Assembly (NCBI RefSeq): GCF_026013365.1 | Contig: NZ_JAPDOE010000019.1 | Span: forward strand, 1 to 64,000 | Length of the DNA stretch: 64,000 nt | Reading direction: 5' to 3' | Origin: Paenibacillus sp. LS1 | GTDB taxonomy: Bacteria; Bacillota; Bacilli; Paenibacillales; Paenibacillaceae | Part shown: piece after piece, positions 50,694-60,540 of the stretch | How positions within the stretch are numbered: the first letter of the stretch is position 1 | Layout of the letters: every line of letters starts with the position of its first letter | Notes under the pieces: generated by a model | The model's database searches: none | What the model saw: the letters and a program-made list of their open reading frames with translations, nothing else | What the model was told of the DNA's origin: nothing | Made by a program: the position numbers and the translations under genes

Positions 50694-53600
50694 TTAGCCC
50701 GACCAGTCACGACGCCGAGTGAACAGGTCTTTCAGCTCATCCGTCGACAATTCCGTAATCCAATTCTCGGAGCTTGTGATGATGTTATCGCTGAGCTGCT
50801 GTTTGCTCTCCAACATCTCGTCGATCCGCTCCTCTAATGTGCCAAGAGAGATGAACTTATGCACCTGAACATCTTTGGTCTGACCCATCCGATAAGCCCG
50901 GTCGGTGGCTTGATTCTCAACAGCCGGGTTCCACCAGCGGTCAAAATGGAAGACATGGTTGGCTGCGGTCAGATTCAATCCCACACCGCCTGCCTTGATG
51001 GACAGAATGAAGACGGACGGCTGTTTGTCCTCAGGTAGTGTGCGGGATTGGAATTCCTCAATCATACGATCGCGCCCTGTTTTGGACGTACCTCCGTGCA
51101 GATATAGCACAGGCTCCTGCAACTCCTGACGCAGTACCTGTTGCAGCATCTGACCCATCCCGATGTATTGGGTGAAAATCAGGCATCGCTCGCCCTCGTC
51201 CCTTAATTCACGGACAAGTTCCATCAGTCGTTCTAGCTTCGCGGAGCGACTAATCAGCATCGCCATATCTTGCGGACTGTACACGTCATAAGCAGATGTC
51301 AGTGCACCGTCTTCGGGAAGTTCCTCCGGCAAAGCTTCTTTTGTTAACAGCAGAGGGTGATCACACAACTGTTTAAGCTGGGTTAACGCCGATAGAATTG
51401 CACCTTTACGCTTGATGCCTTCCAGTTCTTTCATTTTATCCATCAGGGCCTGCACGGACTGGTCATACAATGCACTTTGCTCGCCCGTAAGGTGAATGTA
51501 AGTCTTCATCTCGTTTTTGTCCGGCAGATCAAGCTGGATATTCGGATCTTTTTTCTTGCGGCGCAGCATGAACGGTTTCACTAATTGCTGCAAATCCTGC
51601 ATTCGTTGCTCATCCTTATCTTTCTCTATGGCACTGATAAAACGAGTCTGGAATGCCTGGGCACTGCCCAGATATCCTGGATTGGTAAAATCATAGATCG
51701 ACCACAGCTCGGACAACCGATTCTCGATTGGTGTGCCTGTCATGGCAATGCGGTGTTTCGCCGGGAAACTGCGAACAGCCAGGGACTGTTTGGTCTGAGC
51801 ATTCTTAATATTCTGCGCTTCATCGAGACAGATGCATGACCACGTATAAGTCTGCAACATTTCCTGATCTAGTGTAGCCGTAGCAAAGGACGTAATGATA
51901 ATGTCCACCTGCTCCGTCTGCTCCCGGAATTCATCTCCGCTTAATCGGCGTGCTCCGTAATGCAGGCTGACATTAATGGAGGGTGCGAAGCGGCTAATCT
52001 CTTTTTGCCAGTTGCCCAGTACCGAGGTTGGGCAGATCAGAAGTACCGGGGCTTTTCCCGGCTTACGTGGTTCATGATCCTTGATGTGTAACAGATACGT
52101 GATGAACTGAATGGTTTTCCCGAGACCCATATCATCGGCAAGACATGCCCCAAGTCCGAATCTGCGCAGGAAACCAAGCCATGCAAAACCTTCCTTCTGA
52201 TACGATCGCAGCTCGGCATGAAGCCCTGTCGGAATGGACAGGGAAGGTGCGCCGCCTTGTCCGCCCCCGAGTTGTGCAATAACCCGGTTCAGGTGCTCAT
52301 TCAGCTCTACTTCCAGCCGAATGTTCTGATCATCCTGTGGTTGCTGCTCTTCCTCGGTTTGTTGTCCTTCCTTCCATTTCTGGTTGCGATATTCCCGTTG
52401 CTCATTGTGCAGCAGATGCAGGTGCAGAATATCCTGGAATGAGAGTCCCTGTTCCCGATCTACACCGCCCATGGCACGGCGTATCTGTTCCAGCAGGTCG
52501 GGATCAAGTGGAACCCACTCTCCGCGGAAGCGAACCAATCGTTCATTACGGGCAACAAGGTCGGCGAATTCATCTTCGCTAAGATCCGTGTCACCAATCG
52601 CAATGCGCCAGTCAAAATGAATAATCGAGTCCAGTCCAAAGAACGACTGTCCCCGTTCACTGCCTTCCTCCGGCTGCACCTTAGCACGCAGCTTTGGTTT
52701 CTTCTTACGGGCTGCTTCCCACCAACCTGGAAGTAGGACTTGCCAGCCCGCCGCCAGTAACCTGCCGCTATCCTGCGTCAGAAACTGCCAGGCTTCCTGA
52801 TCTCCCAAAGGATCACTCAGCACATCCCGCCTGCCGCTAATGGAGCTTCCGAGACGCGGCAGATGTGCACGCAGTTGATCCAGCCATCCGGAGGAGCGAT
52901 CCAGAATGAACGGTGTCCATACCTCGGGCCACTCCCCTTCAAGCCTGCCCCGTGAATCCAGCATGACGGGCACCAATACTGCAGCATCCAACTTGTTCTG
53001 CAATACCAGTCGCAGCCGCCAAGATGGCTCATCCTCGTCCGGCTCCTGCAATTGCAGCATGGGCCTGAATGGTGCGGCATCTGCTTTCCAGCCAATGGAT
53101 ACGAGCCAGGACTGTGCGTCCATTCCGGCTGTCTTAGGAAGAGTCCCACGCTCTGGGAACAACTGCGGGAATTCACGCCGCAAATCCGTCGCAGCTTCCT
53201 CCGAACTGTACCAGCGTTGGAATACGAAGGCAGAGTAGGTCGCCCCAAGTCCTTCGGCATAACTCTCGTCGGTCTGTTGAATCGCCTTGGTAAGCAATGC
53301 CCGCTCCTGCTTTTTCAAGCTATCCGGGTCCCAGGTCCACTGAAGCTGTCCTGTACGGTAGGCCTCGAAGCTAGGTACGTATTTGCGTTTTTCGATAGAT
53401 GCTGCGAGCGCGGGAGCCAATCGAATCAGATGTTCAGCCTGTTCATCCCATTTCCATTCAATATGAAGCAGGGTATGCATCTCGGCAAAGAAGGGAATCA
53501 CTTCTTCCGCAGGCAGAACAACCAGCTCAATCTCCTCAATCTGCCGAACTTCCAGTTCGGTACCGTAGAAGGAAGGCGCATGCCAAGCGAACAATCGCTG

Positions 53601-53723
53601 CTTAAGCGACTGTCCCGGTACAAAGTGGTGTGTGTTGAGTGCTCCGTAAAACAATGCATCGCCATATCCAGTTAAAGCGACGTGAACCTCAATCGTTTCA
53701 GTGTAAGGATGAATTAAGCTCAT
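50694..53723 (-). CDS. SNF2-family DEAD/DEAH helicase
   Basis: A 1009-residue ATPase. The N-terminal about 470 residues are the bacterial SNF2-associated region. The motor begins at about 500 (GFAWLGFLRRFGLGACLADD, then MGLGKTIQ Walker A), with DEAQNIKN (motif II, near 632), MTGTPIENRLSELWSIYDF (motif III), and a second RecA lobe ending FDRWWNPAVENQATDRAYRM (motif VI). It should move along or remodel DNA or DNA-protein complexes. The start overlaps the SWIM gene stop by four bases, so the pair are coupled. Such SWIM-SNF2 pairs are widespread but poorly understood. Confidence 0.92.
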   Translation of the reverse strand: MSLIHPYTETIEVHVALTGYGDALFYGALNTHHFVPGQSLKQRLFAWHAPSFYGTELEVRQIEEIELVVLPAEEVIPFFAEMHTLLHIEWKWDEQAEHLIRLAPALAASIEKRKYVPSFEAYRTGQLQWTWDPDSLKKQERALLTKAIQQTDESYAEGLGATYSAFVFQRWYSSEEAATDLRREFPQLFPERGTLPKTAGMDAQSWLVSIGWKADAAPFRPMLQLQEPDEDEPSWRLRLVLQNKLDAAVLVPVMLDSRGRLEGEWPEVWTPFILDRSSGWLDQLRAHLPRLGSSISGRRDVLSDPLGDQEAWQFLTQDSGRLLAAGWQVLLPGWWEAARKKKPKLRAKVQPEEGSERGQSFFGLDSIIHFDWRIAIGDTDLSEDEFADLVARNERLVRFRGEWVPLDPDLLEQIRRAMGGVDREQGLSFQDILHLHLLHNEQREYRNQKWKEGQQTEEEQQPQDDQNIRLEVELNEHLNRVIAQLGGGQGGAPSLSIPTGLHAELRSYQKEGFAWLGFLRRFGLGACLADDMGLGKTIQFITYLLHIKDHEPRKPGKAPVLLICPTSVLGNWQKEISRFAPSINVSLHYGARRLSGDEFREQTEQVDIIITSFATATLDQEMLQTYTWSCICLDEAQNIKNAQTKQSLAVRSFPAKHRIAMTGTPIENRLSELWSIYDFTNPGYLGSAQAFQTRFISAIEKDKDEQRMQDLQQLVKPFMLRRKKKDPNIQLDLPDKNEMKTYIHLTGEQSALYDQSVQALMDKMKELEGIKRKGAILSALTQLKQLCDHPLLLTKEALPEELPEDGALTSAYDVYSPQDMAMLISRSAKLERLMELVRELRDEGERCLIFTQYIGMGQMLQQVLRQELQEPVLYLHGGTSKTGRDRMIEEFQSRTLPEDKQPSVFILSIKAGGVGLNLTAANHVFHFDRWWNPAVENQATDRAYRMGQTKDVQVHKFISLGTLEERIDEMLESKQQLSDNIITSSENWITELSTDELKDLFTRRRDWSG

Positions 53724-55498
53724 GAGATCAGTTTACCTTTCCGAAGCTCTTCCTGCAGGGCGCGCAGCCGACTGTTACGAACGGCGAGTGTGGTGATGAA
53801 TTGCTCCCAGTGCGCTTCTTGCTTCAACTTTTTATAGATTTTGGACAGACGTTTCAGCAGTTTCACCGCTGCTTTGTATCCGTCCCTGTTTTTGTGTCCG
53901 ATATAACGCTCCACTGCCTGATGATAGAAGGGAAGCAGCAGCTCAGGTGCATCTTTTTCGATTGGTTGCAGCATCGCTACGCGGAATTCGAGAGGTTCCG
54001 TTCCCGTACTCAGCTGAAAATCAATCCATCTGCGCCACTGTCCACGCGAATGCATAGCATCCTCGTAGGCGGGGCGGGAGTGGGGAAGCATACTGACAAG
54101 CGTGTCCCACATACGGTTCTCTGCATCGGGCAGATGTTGAATGGCCGTATCCCATAGATGCATGTAATCATTCAAAGGTGTATTGCGCCGATTCGCCAGC
54201 AGGGGGCCAAGTTGTACCAACCAATCGCCAAGCCGCTTCCACTCAGCCGAATCTGCGAGTACATGGAGAAAATGCAACAGTTGTTCTGGCGGGAAACCGT
54301 AGGCCGAGCTTCCATGGATGAGTCGCTGCCATGCCTGATCATCTTGCCCCAGATGGAAGTGCATCCAGCTCTGCGCGAGTATGAGTGGTAGGGGCAGTGT
54401 TACGGCTTTGCCTGGTCTATCACTACTACTTCCATTACTTTGAGTGCTACCCAAGACACTCCCACCTGACTGTGAAGGTGGCGAAGCGGCGGTTATATTG
54501 CGTTCTATATCATCTAAGATGACCTGTTCCGACACTAACATGTCCCGCGACCCTTGAAGTTCAGGTACGATCCAGTTCAACCACAGTTGTCGATAGATCG
54601 GAGTGAAGAACATCATGCTGGCTGTCTCAGGCATCATCTGTTTGCGTAAATAAGCTGAGGTTTCGGCCAGTCTGTTCCAAAGTTGTTCAAGCTTGTTTCC
54701 CTTTAGACCTGTCAGGTCTAAAGGATGGTTAAAGATCCGCTCAATGTCTTTCTGAAGTGCATCCACCGCGAGCTGGGCAGGGTAGCTCAAGTACACGGGG
54801 GTATGCGTGATGGAGTTACGAGCCGGAGGCACACAGAATCGGATGAGGTGCAGCTGCACATGTAGTTCAAAAAGTTGGTCCATTGCAGCGTTCAGCCTTG
54901 GTTTAATGGCATACAGCTCGTCCGTTGCTTCCTGTACGTAGGATGTGCTTGCTGTGCCAGTCCCCAGCCGTCTCAGACAGGAGTGGAATAGTTCGTGCCA
55001 TTCCGCAATTTCGAGATCAGCAAGCTCTGTTGCACGCTCCTTAATCTGGCTGTATTGGTTGTCCGGAATGTCCATATCCTGCTGTTCATCGGCTTCTGTG
55101 TAACTGGATAGTCCTGCGGACATGGCCCCGATGGGTTTGGTCGTTTGTTTGAGTGCGGTACTGGAGTGTGCATTCACAATGGCATGGACAGGTCGCTCCA
55201 GTTGCTCGGCATAACTCATCAATACAGCAGTCATATGTTTGCATACGGAACTCACCGGACAGGTACAATGACTGGTAGACAGAGATTGCATGCTCAGGGT
55301 GACCTCATATTCTTCCGATCCTTGTACAACGGCCGAGATCCCTTGTTGTTCGGAATAGGTTAATGGTCCGACACGTTTCTGTTTATAATATTGGAATCCG
55401 CGCATGATCGTTAGGTTATTAAAATGCTCCGCAACCTGCCTGATCAACTGTTGCCACTGCGCATCATCCATTCTCACGTTATTGGGTATGTTCATCAT
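53720..55498 (-). CDS. SWIM zinc-finger protein, partner of SNF2 helicase
   Basis: A 592-residue protein. The SWIM motif is STSHCTCPVSSVCKHMTAVLM (CxCxnCxH), which binds zinc and likely DNA or protein. The rest is alpha-helical and of unknown fold, with a disordered Ser/Gly patch (GSVLGSTQSNGSSSD). ATG 55498 has AGGAG seven bases upstream; the frame is open to 55576 but that adds 26 residues with no ribosome site. It is translated just before the SNF2 helicase and probably guides it to its target. Confidence 0.85.
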   Translation of the reverse strand: MMNIPNNVRMDDAQWQQLIRQVAEHFNNLTIMRGFQYYKQKRVGPLTYSEQQGISAVVQGSEEYEVTLSMQSLSTSHCTCPVSSVCKHMTAVLMSYAEQLERPVHAIVNAHSSTALKQTTKPIGAMSAGLSSYTEADEQQDMDIPDNQYSQIKERATELADLEIAEWHELFHSCLRRLGTGTASTSYVQEATDELYAIKPRLNAAMDQLFELHVQLHLIRFCVPPARNSITHTPVYLSYPAQLAVDALQKDIERIFNHPLDLTGLKGNKLEQLWNRLAETSAYLRKQMMPETASMMFFTPIYRQLWLNWIVPELQGSRDMLVSEQVILDDIERNITAASPPSQSGGSVLGSTQSNGSSSDRPGKAVTLPLPLILAQSWMHFHLGQDDQAWQRLIHGSSAYGFPPEQLLHFLHVLADSAEWKRLGDWLVQLGPLLANRRNTPLNDYMHLWDTAIQHLPDAENRMWDTLVSMLPHSRPAYEDAMHSRGQWRRWIDFQLSTGTEPLEFRVAMLQPIEKDAPELLLPFYHQAVERYIGHKNRDGYKAAVKLLKRLSKIYKKLKQEAHWEQFITTLAVRNSRLRALQEELRKGKLIS

Positions 55499-55777
55499 TC
55501 CATCTCCTGGGGTAAACATAGGTTCAGTAATCACCACGTCTATGACGTTATGGTGTGAATTTGATGTATCCATCATATCAGTTATGAGCCAATCCGTGCA
55601 TGGGTTATGAAGAATTTGAAGTTATTTTAGACCAACAAGAATCAGGATGAACACGTCGGTTCTGATAGCGGACGGAATGCATGATTGCCCCATATTGTGT
55701 ATGCTTATGGTATGTATTCCTTTCAGGAACGATGCAGGCCGGGGAACGGCTATACTACAAACAACAGGAGAGAGCAT

Positions 55778-56596
55778 ATGAAAATACTTACGTTAAATAC
55801 ACACGCTTGGGCGGAAGAAGATCAACTGAACAAGATCAGTCAGCTGGCTGATTTTATCAATACACATCAATTTGACGTAATTTCCATGCAAGAGGTTAAC
55901 CAGTCCATGCAGGAAGCGGCGCTTTCTGAAGAAGAACTGAAGATGTATTATGCTACTGAACCCGATGCAGTGATTAAAAAAGACAACTATGCCTATGTTC
56001 TGCTCAAGCAGCTGACAGAGCAATATTACTGGACGTGGATTCCCGCTCATGTTGGGTTCCAAAAATACGATGAAGGACTGGCGATCCTTAGCCGGACGCC
56101 GATTACCCAGGCTTTTGGAGAATACGTGTCGCACATGCGGGATTATAACAATTACCGTACACGCAAGATTGTGGGAATCCAAACGGTCGTTGAAGATGAA
56201 GCAACCTGGTTTGTGAATGGACACTATAACTGGTGGGATGATGCGCAGGAACCTTTCAAGGGACAATGGGAGATGACGGAGAGCAAGCTTGCCCCCTACA
56301 TGGATCAGCCGTTATATATGATGGGTGATTTCAATAATGTCGCGGAAGTACGTAATGAAGGCTATGATTATATGATGAGCAAAGGCTGGAACGACCTGTA
56401 TACCACAGCATTGCAAAAGGATGATGGAGCAACCGTGGTCAAGGCCATAGCCGGCTGGGCAGACAACAAACGCGATCTGCGGATCGACTATATTTTCTCT
56501 AATCGTCCAATCCAGGCCAAGTCTTCCACCGTGGTCTTGAACGGTAAAAACGGGCCGGTCGTGTCCGACCATTTTGGCGTCGCTGTAGAAATATAA
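55778..56596 (+). CDS. Endonuclease/exonuclease/phosphatase-family hydrolase
   Basis: A 272-residue metal-dependent phosphoesterase of the DNase I-like (EEP) fold. MKILTLNTHAW (Asn), ISMQEVNQ (metal Glu), WFVNGHYNWWDD (catalytic His), YMMGDFNNVAE (Asp/Asn) and VVSDHFGVAVEI (terminal Asp-His) form the full catalytic set. No signal peptide, so substrate should be intracellular; it could be a nucleic acid, inositol phosphate or other phosphodiester. ATG 55778 follows CAGGAGAG. The frame is open 93 bases upstream but without a ribosome site. Confidence 0.88.
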   Translation: MKILTLNTHAWAEEDQLNKISQLADFINTHQFDVISMQEVNQSMQEAALSEEELKMYYATEPDAVIKKDNYAYVLLKQLTEQYYWTWIPAHVGFQKYDEGLAILSRTPITQAFGEYVSHMRDYNNYRTRKIVGIQTVVEDEATWFVNGHYNWWDDAQEPFKGQWEMTESKLAPYMDQPLYMMGDFNNVAEVRNEGYDYMMSKGWNDLYTTALQKDDGATVVKAIAGWADNKRDLRIDYIFSNRPIQAKSSTVVLNGKNGPVVSDHFGVAVEI

Positions 56597-56639
56597 TAGT
56601 CATTTGACTATAAGTGGGATATCACCTCAAATACGAAAC

Positions 56640-56688
56640 AAAGCCTCCGCTGACTTCCTGTAAAGGGAAGTGTAGCCGGAGGCTTTTC
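56640..56688. terminator. Convergent terminator after EEP gene and chemoreceptor gene
   Basis: AAGCCTCCG pairs with CGGAGGCTT, extended by ACTTCC/GGAAGT, with T runs on both strands. Confidence 0.88.
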
Positions 56689-56753
56689 ACATTCTAAATC
56701 ATTTGCTATGTACATTTCATATGGTTTGTTCTTTCTGTTGTGGAACTGTATTG

Positions 56754-57581
56754 TTATTCGAGCGCCAGCATCTGATGTACAAACTTTTTCAGATTCGCGC
56801 TTGTCTCACTAAGCTGTTCGATACTTTCCATGAATTCGGTAACAAGCTTGGCCTGATCCACTGTTGCGGTTGTAATCTGACCAATCTCCTGCTCCATATG
56901 TTTCATGGAATCCTGCACACTACCGAGGGATGTTTCGATATCAGCCGCTGCTTGTTTTGTATGATCGGACAGCTTGCGTACTTCACTGGCAACTACACCG
57001 AATCCGGCTCCCTGATCGCCCACACGAGCCGCCTCAATCATGGCGTTCAGTCCAAGGAGGTTGGTTTGTTCCGATACTTCACGAATGACGTTTGTTACTT
57101 TAGATACACTGACGGAGTTCTCTGAAGCTTTTTTGGAGTTGCGCAGAATCTCTTCCGAGGTCGCGGTAAGTTCCTCCGAATGTGCTGCGATCTGCTGAAT
57201 GCCGCCGACGAGCGCATTAATGGTCGTTTCATTTTCGCGGATCAGCGTTTCCAGTGTCATGTGACTATCCAGTGCGTAGTTCACACCCAATATACCCACG
57301 ACCTGATCGTTTTCCTTAATGGGAATAAGAATGGCGTCGAAGGGTCTGCCTTGCAGATCACCAGGCATGCGTGCCACGGTACGTGAATCCTTGTTGGTGA
57401 GCATTTTGAAATTTTTATAATCATCATGCAGCTCATCCCCAACCTTCACGCCAATCTCCAGACTTTTTGCTTCGGAAAAATACAATACTTTCTCATGATC
57501 ATTAATGGATATGGATATGTCGTCGCGGAACATTTGACTAACAAAAGGCATAGCATTTACCAGAGATTCAAGAGTATTCAA
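56754..57581 (-). CDS. Soluble minimal chemoreceptor (YfmS-like)
   Basis: A 275-residue methyl-accepting-chemotaxis-type signalling protein with no membrane span. Residues 1-115 form a small PAS/Cache-like sensor (VLYFSEAKSLEIGVKVGDEL, MPGDLQGRPFDAILIPIKE). Residues 120-275 form a short coiled-coil hairpin with the CheA/CheW-binding tip reading EQTNLLGLNAMIEAARVGDQ and GAGFGVVASEVRKLS. Length and layout match the soluble YfmS class of Bacillus. It should sit in the cytoplasmic receptor array. Ligand unknown. Confidence 0.85.
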   Translation of the reverse strand: MNTLESLVNAMPFVSQMFRDDISISINDHEKVLYFSEAKSLEIGVKVGDELHDDYKNFKMLTNKDSRTVARMPGDLQGRPFDAILIPIKENDQVVGILGVNYALDSHMTLETLIRENETTINALVGGIQQIAAHSEELTATSEEILRNSKKASENSVSVSKVTNVIREVSEQTNLLGLNAMIEAARVGDQGAGFGVVASEVRKLSDHTKQAAADIETSLGSVQDSMKHMEQEIGQITTATVDQAKLVTEFMESIEQLSETSANLKKFVHQMLALE

Positions 57582-57717
57582 TGTTCATCTTTCCTTCCCG
57601 ATACAAAAAGTGGAATTTTTCAGCCTACTATCTATATCGGTAACGTTTTCTCGTTTTTAAACCATTGTTGAAATTTAAGTTAACCTGGAGAGAAAAAGTG
57701 ACTACATCCAATAAAAT

Positions 57718-57731
57718 TGTAAGCGTAATCA
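57718..57731 (+). promoter_or_regulatory. cre box upstream of GH105 gene
   Basis: TGTAAGCGTAATCA matches TGNAANCGNWNNCA at every fixed position, about 225 bp before the GH105 start. The rest of 57582-57927 is AT-rich and shows no other clear signal. Confidence 0.65.
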
Positions 57732-57942
57732 AAAATCTGTAGCCACCACCGAACATGTCAGTTATACTGGGATTATTATTCGGCTATTCAGAAGATCACA
57801 AAGGGACATACCTATTTTCCGGTAAGGGGATTACCTACCTAGGTTAAGCGCTATACTTTATTGCTATATATCAGTTTGGTGCTCCAGTGTGGATGGTATG
57901 AATGAAATGATATAAGACTTTATTTCAATGGGAGAGGGATGT

Positions 57943-60195
57943 GTGCCATCGATGACGACCTATTTCAGTGAACCGCAGAGCATGTATTATCGATTTGGAG
58001 AAGATCAGGATCAGGTGCTGAAGGTACTGGCCGAGAGATATATTGGAGCCAATGCACAGGCTGATTTTGTATATCGGGTATTCCAGAAGTCTGGTATTTT
58101 GCAAAATGAAAAAGGGCTTTATGATCTGAATTTAGGTAAACGCTTTCCTGATGCACCTAAAGACCATATATCCTATGCAGCTGCGCTGGTATGGGGGGAC
58201 GAGGACCGAAACCTGGATGTACTGGTCCGCTGTTATGGGCCTGTTCGTTTCTATTTCAATGAGCAGATGGTCTATCGCTCAACCGTAATGGATGAGATTA
58301 GTCCAGACGCAACGGTGAAGCTCAGCATCGATATCAAGCCTGGTTGGAACACCATTTGGCTGGAAATGAAAAACACGCCTGCCGGCTTTGGCTGCCAGTT
58401 TGGATCAGATGAAGGTAAAGTGCGCATTTTGAATGTATTTGCTCCATTCCAGGAGAGACAGGGACAAGCCGGATGGGTGTTCTCCCAACCGAACCGAACC
58501 GCGAGTAAACAACCGGACCTATTGGGAAAAGAAGCAGATTACAGTTTGAAGTGGCTGCCTGAGACAGGCTGGTCTGATGAGGATGAGACCAAGCCAGCTC
58601 TGGAAAGAATATACGGGCATCTTCCTGGACGGCACGCTTATGCTTGGACTCACCTGAACAATACCGATTCAACCGGGAGTCCGGTGCGACTGTCAGGTCA
58701 ATCTTCCGGTTCTCTGAGTATATGGATTAGCGGCAAGCCTGTGGCGCAAGTGAAGGAAGCGGGTCCGTTCGAGGTGGATGTACCAGCCTCTTTTGGACGG
58801 AGTGACCTGCTTGTTCGGAGTGAATGCAATGATACGGCGGGACCTTGGCATTTTAATTTGAACGCAACCGTTTCGGGTAAGCCGCTTTCACTGGAACTTC
58901 CTCAGCGTGTGCATGGTGCTAATGGAGAGTCTTGGTTATATGTTGGACCTTTTGAATCGGAGGTTGAACCGGACTTGGGGGATCTGACCCGAACGGACCG
59001 AGTGTACCAAACGGGGCTGGAACAGACGTACTGGCGTTTAGATCGACCAGATGCATGGATCAGACCTTATTATGAAAACGCCATGTTAAGCAATAAATGG
59101 ACAGTGGGCAGTGTGACCAATTATGGTCGCTGGGATTATCCATTGGGTGTCACAGTATATGGTCTATTACGGACGGGGCGTTATCTGCAGAGACCAGATA
59201 TTACGCGTTATGCGGCTGAGCATGTGCAGGCATGTACCCAGATGTACGAGTACTCATTATGGGATCGGGAGCAGTATGGTTTCCCGGCAGTCAATCAACA
59301 ATTGGTCATGCTGAAAATGCTGGATAACTGCGGTTCTTTTGGTTCAGCCATGATGGAAGCGTATTCAGATTGTCATGAACCGACGTTTCTTCCGATTGCT
59401 GAACGGATTGCGGATTTCATGCTTTCCCGCCTGGAGCGGCAGGAGGATGGTGCGTTTTATCGCACATGCGTAGGGGAGTATGCCGAGAATACCATGTGGG
59501 CCGACGACCTCTATATGAGCACGCCGTTTCTTGTTCGTTATGCCCGGGTGACCGGAAACTCATCCGCACTGGATGAAGCCGCCAGACAATTTTTATTGTA
59601 TCGAAAATATCTGTTCATTCCTGAGTTCAAGATTATGTCTCACGTATATGATTTCAAATACGGACAGGCAACTCAAATTCCATGGGGACGGGGGAACGGC
59701 TGGACACTGTTTTCCTTGACAGAGGTATTGGAAGCTTTGCCTGCGGAGCATCCTGAGCGCCCGGCTCTAATTGATTTCTTCAACGAGCTGTGTGAAGGGT
59801 ACGCGGCACTTCAAGAGGAAAGTGGGTTGTGGCATCAGGTGTTGAATGATCCGAAGACGTATGAAGAAGCCTCCTGCACGGCGATGTTTGCCTATGGTTT
59901 TGCGAGAGGTGTACGCTTTGGCTGGTTCAAAGACCCTGAAGTTTACGTCACAGCTGCCGAGCGGGCTTGGAAGGGACTTATCTGCAAAGCGATTGATCGT
60001 CAAGGGAACGTTCATGGGGTGTGCAGCGGATCGAGATATGCGTTTACGGCAGAGTATTATGATCAGGACTTGCGTACCGTCACCAATGACAATCACGGAA
60101 TTGGCATTATGATGCTGGCAGGAACTGAAGTGGCAAAAATGAAGAAACATCTGGCTGAACACAGGGTGTCTTCACCTGCAGTCTCACATTCCTGA
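57943..60195 (+). CDS. GH105 unsaturated rhamnogalacturonyl hydrolase-like protein with N-terminal extension
   Basis: A 750-residue cytoplasmic protein (no signal peptide). The C-terminal half (about 375-735) is an (alpha/alpha)6 barrel of the GH105/GH88 type: WTVGSVTNYGRWDYPLGVT, MWADDLYMSTPFL with the catalytic Asp, WGRGNGWTLFSL, and GLWHQVLND. These enzymes remove the unsaturated uronyl end from pectin (rhamnogalacturonan) or related oligosaccharides left by lyases. The N-terminal 370 residues are strand-rich and unlike a simple GH105, which is normally about 370 residues long in all. GTG 57943 lies after GGGAGAGGG; ATG 57928 and ATG 57952 are alternatives. The KdgT permease and sugar ABC system nearby fit uronate use. 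Confidence 0.82.
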   Translation: MPSMTTYFSEPQSMYYRFGEDQDQVLKVLAERYIGANAQADFVYRVFQKSGILQNEKGLYDLNLGKRFPDAPKDHISYAAALVWGDEDRNLDVLVRCYGPVRFYFNEQMVYRSTVMDEISPDATVKLSIDIKPGWNTIWLEMKNTPAGFGCQFGSDEGKVRILNVFAPFQERQGQAGWVFSQPNRTASKQPDLLGKEADYSLKWLPETGWSDEDETKPALERIYGHLPGRHAYAWTHLNNTDSTGSPVRLSGQSSGSLSIWISGKPVAQVKEAGPFEVDVPASFGRSDLLVRSECNDTAGPWHFNLNATVSGKPLSLELPQRVHGANGESWLYVGPFESEVEPDLGDLTRTDRVYQTGLEQTYWRLDRPDAWIRPYYENAMLSNKWTVGSVTNYGRWDYPLGVTVYGLLRTGRYLQRPDITRYAAEHVQACTQMYEYSLWDREQYGFPAVNQQLVMLKMLDNCGSFGSAMMEAYSDCHEPTFLPIAERIADFMLSRLERQEDGAFYRTCVGEYAENTMWADDLYMSTPFLVRYARVTGNSSALDEAARQFLLYRKYLFIPEFKIMSHVYDFKYGQATQIPWGRGNGWTLFSLTEVLEALPAEHPERPALIDFFNELCEGYAALQEESGLWHQVLNDPKTYEEASCTAMFAYGFARGVRFGWFKDPEVYVTAAERAWKGLICKAIDRQGNVHGVCSGSRYAFTAEYYDQDLRTVTNDNHGIGIMMLAGTEVAKMKKHLAEHRVSSPAVSHS

Positions 60196-60381
60196 CAGAC
60201 CATACTTAATATGAAACGCAATGGTGATGACGGCTGATCGTCGCGCTTCTTCCAACGAGTCTGAGGCCGTAAAAGAGCTGTCATGGCCTGATTTTCATAC
60301 TATCTTTACCATACCAACCCGTTAACTTCTGCTCTACGTACTACATTTGTATACCCGTAATCATATCTGATACGGGAACAT

Positions 60382-60414
60382 CACCGCCGGGAATGTCATT
60401 CCCGGTGGTTTTTG
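60382..60414 (+). terminator. Terminator after GH105 gene
   Basis: CACCG-CCGGGAAT pairs with ATTCCCGG-TGG around GTC, followed by TTTTT. It comes 187 bp after the stop; the DNA between holds nothing clear. Confidence 0.85.
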
Positions 60415-60436
60415 ATTCCGATAACTCCTTACTTTT

Positions 60437-60465
60437 TTGACAGGAAAGCTTACTTTTGTTTATGT
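60437..60465 (+). promoter_or_regulatory. Candidate promoter for sugar ABC operon
   Basis: Perfect TTGACA (60437-60442) with TTATGT (60460-60465) at 17 bp. The -10 is weak. Confidence 0.45.
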
Positions 60466-60497
60466 CATATGCAGCAATGGATCGATACAATAGGTTT

Positions 60498-60511
60498 TGT
60501 AAGCGATTTCA
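60498..60511 (+). promoter_or_regulatory. cre box in leader of sugar ABC operon
   Basis: TGTAAGCGATTTCA matches the CcpA consensus at every fixed position. It lies downstream of the candidate promoter, where CcpA would block elongation or initiation, and 30 bp before the start codon. Confidence 0.7.
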
Positions 60512-60540
60512 TATATGCGAGAAGGGGAGGAAATTCATTT

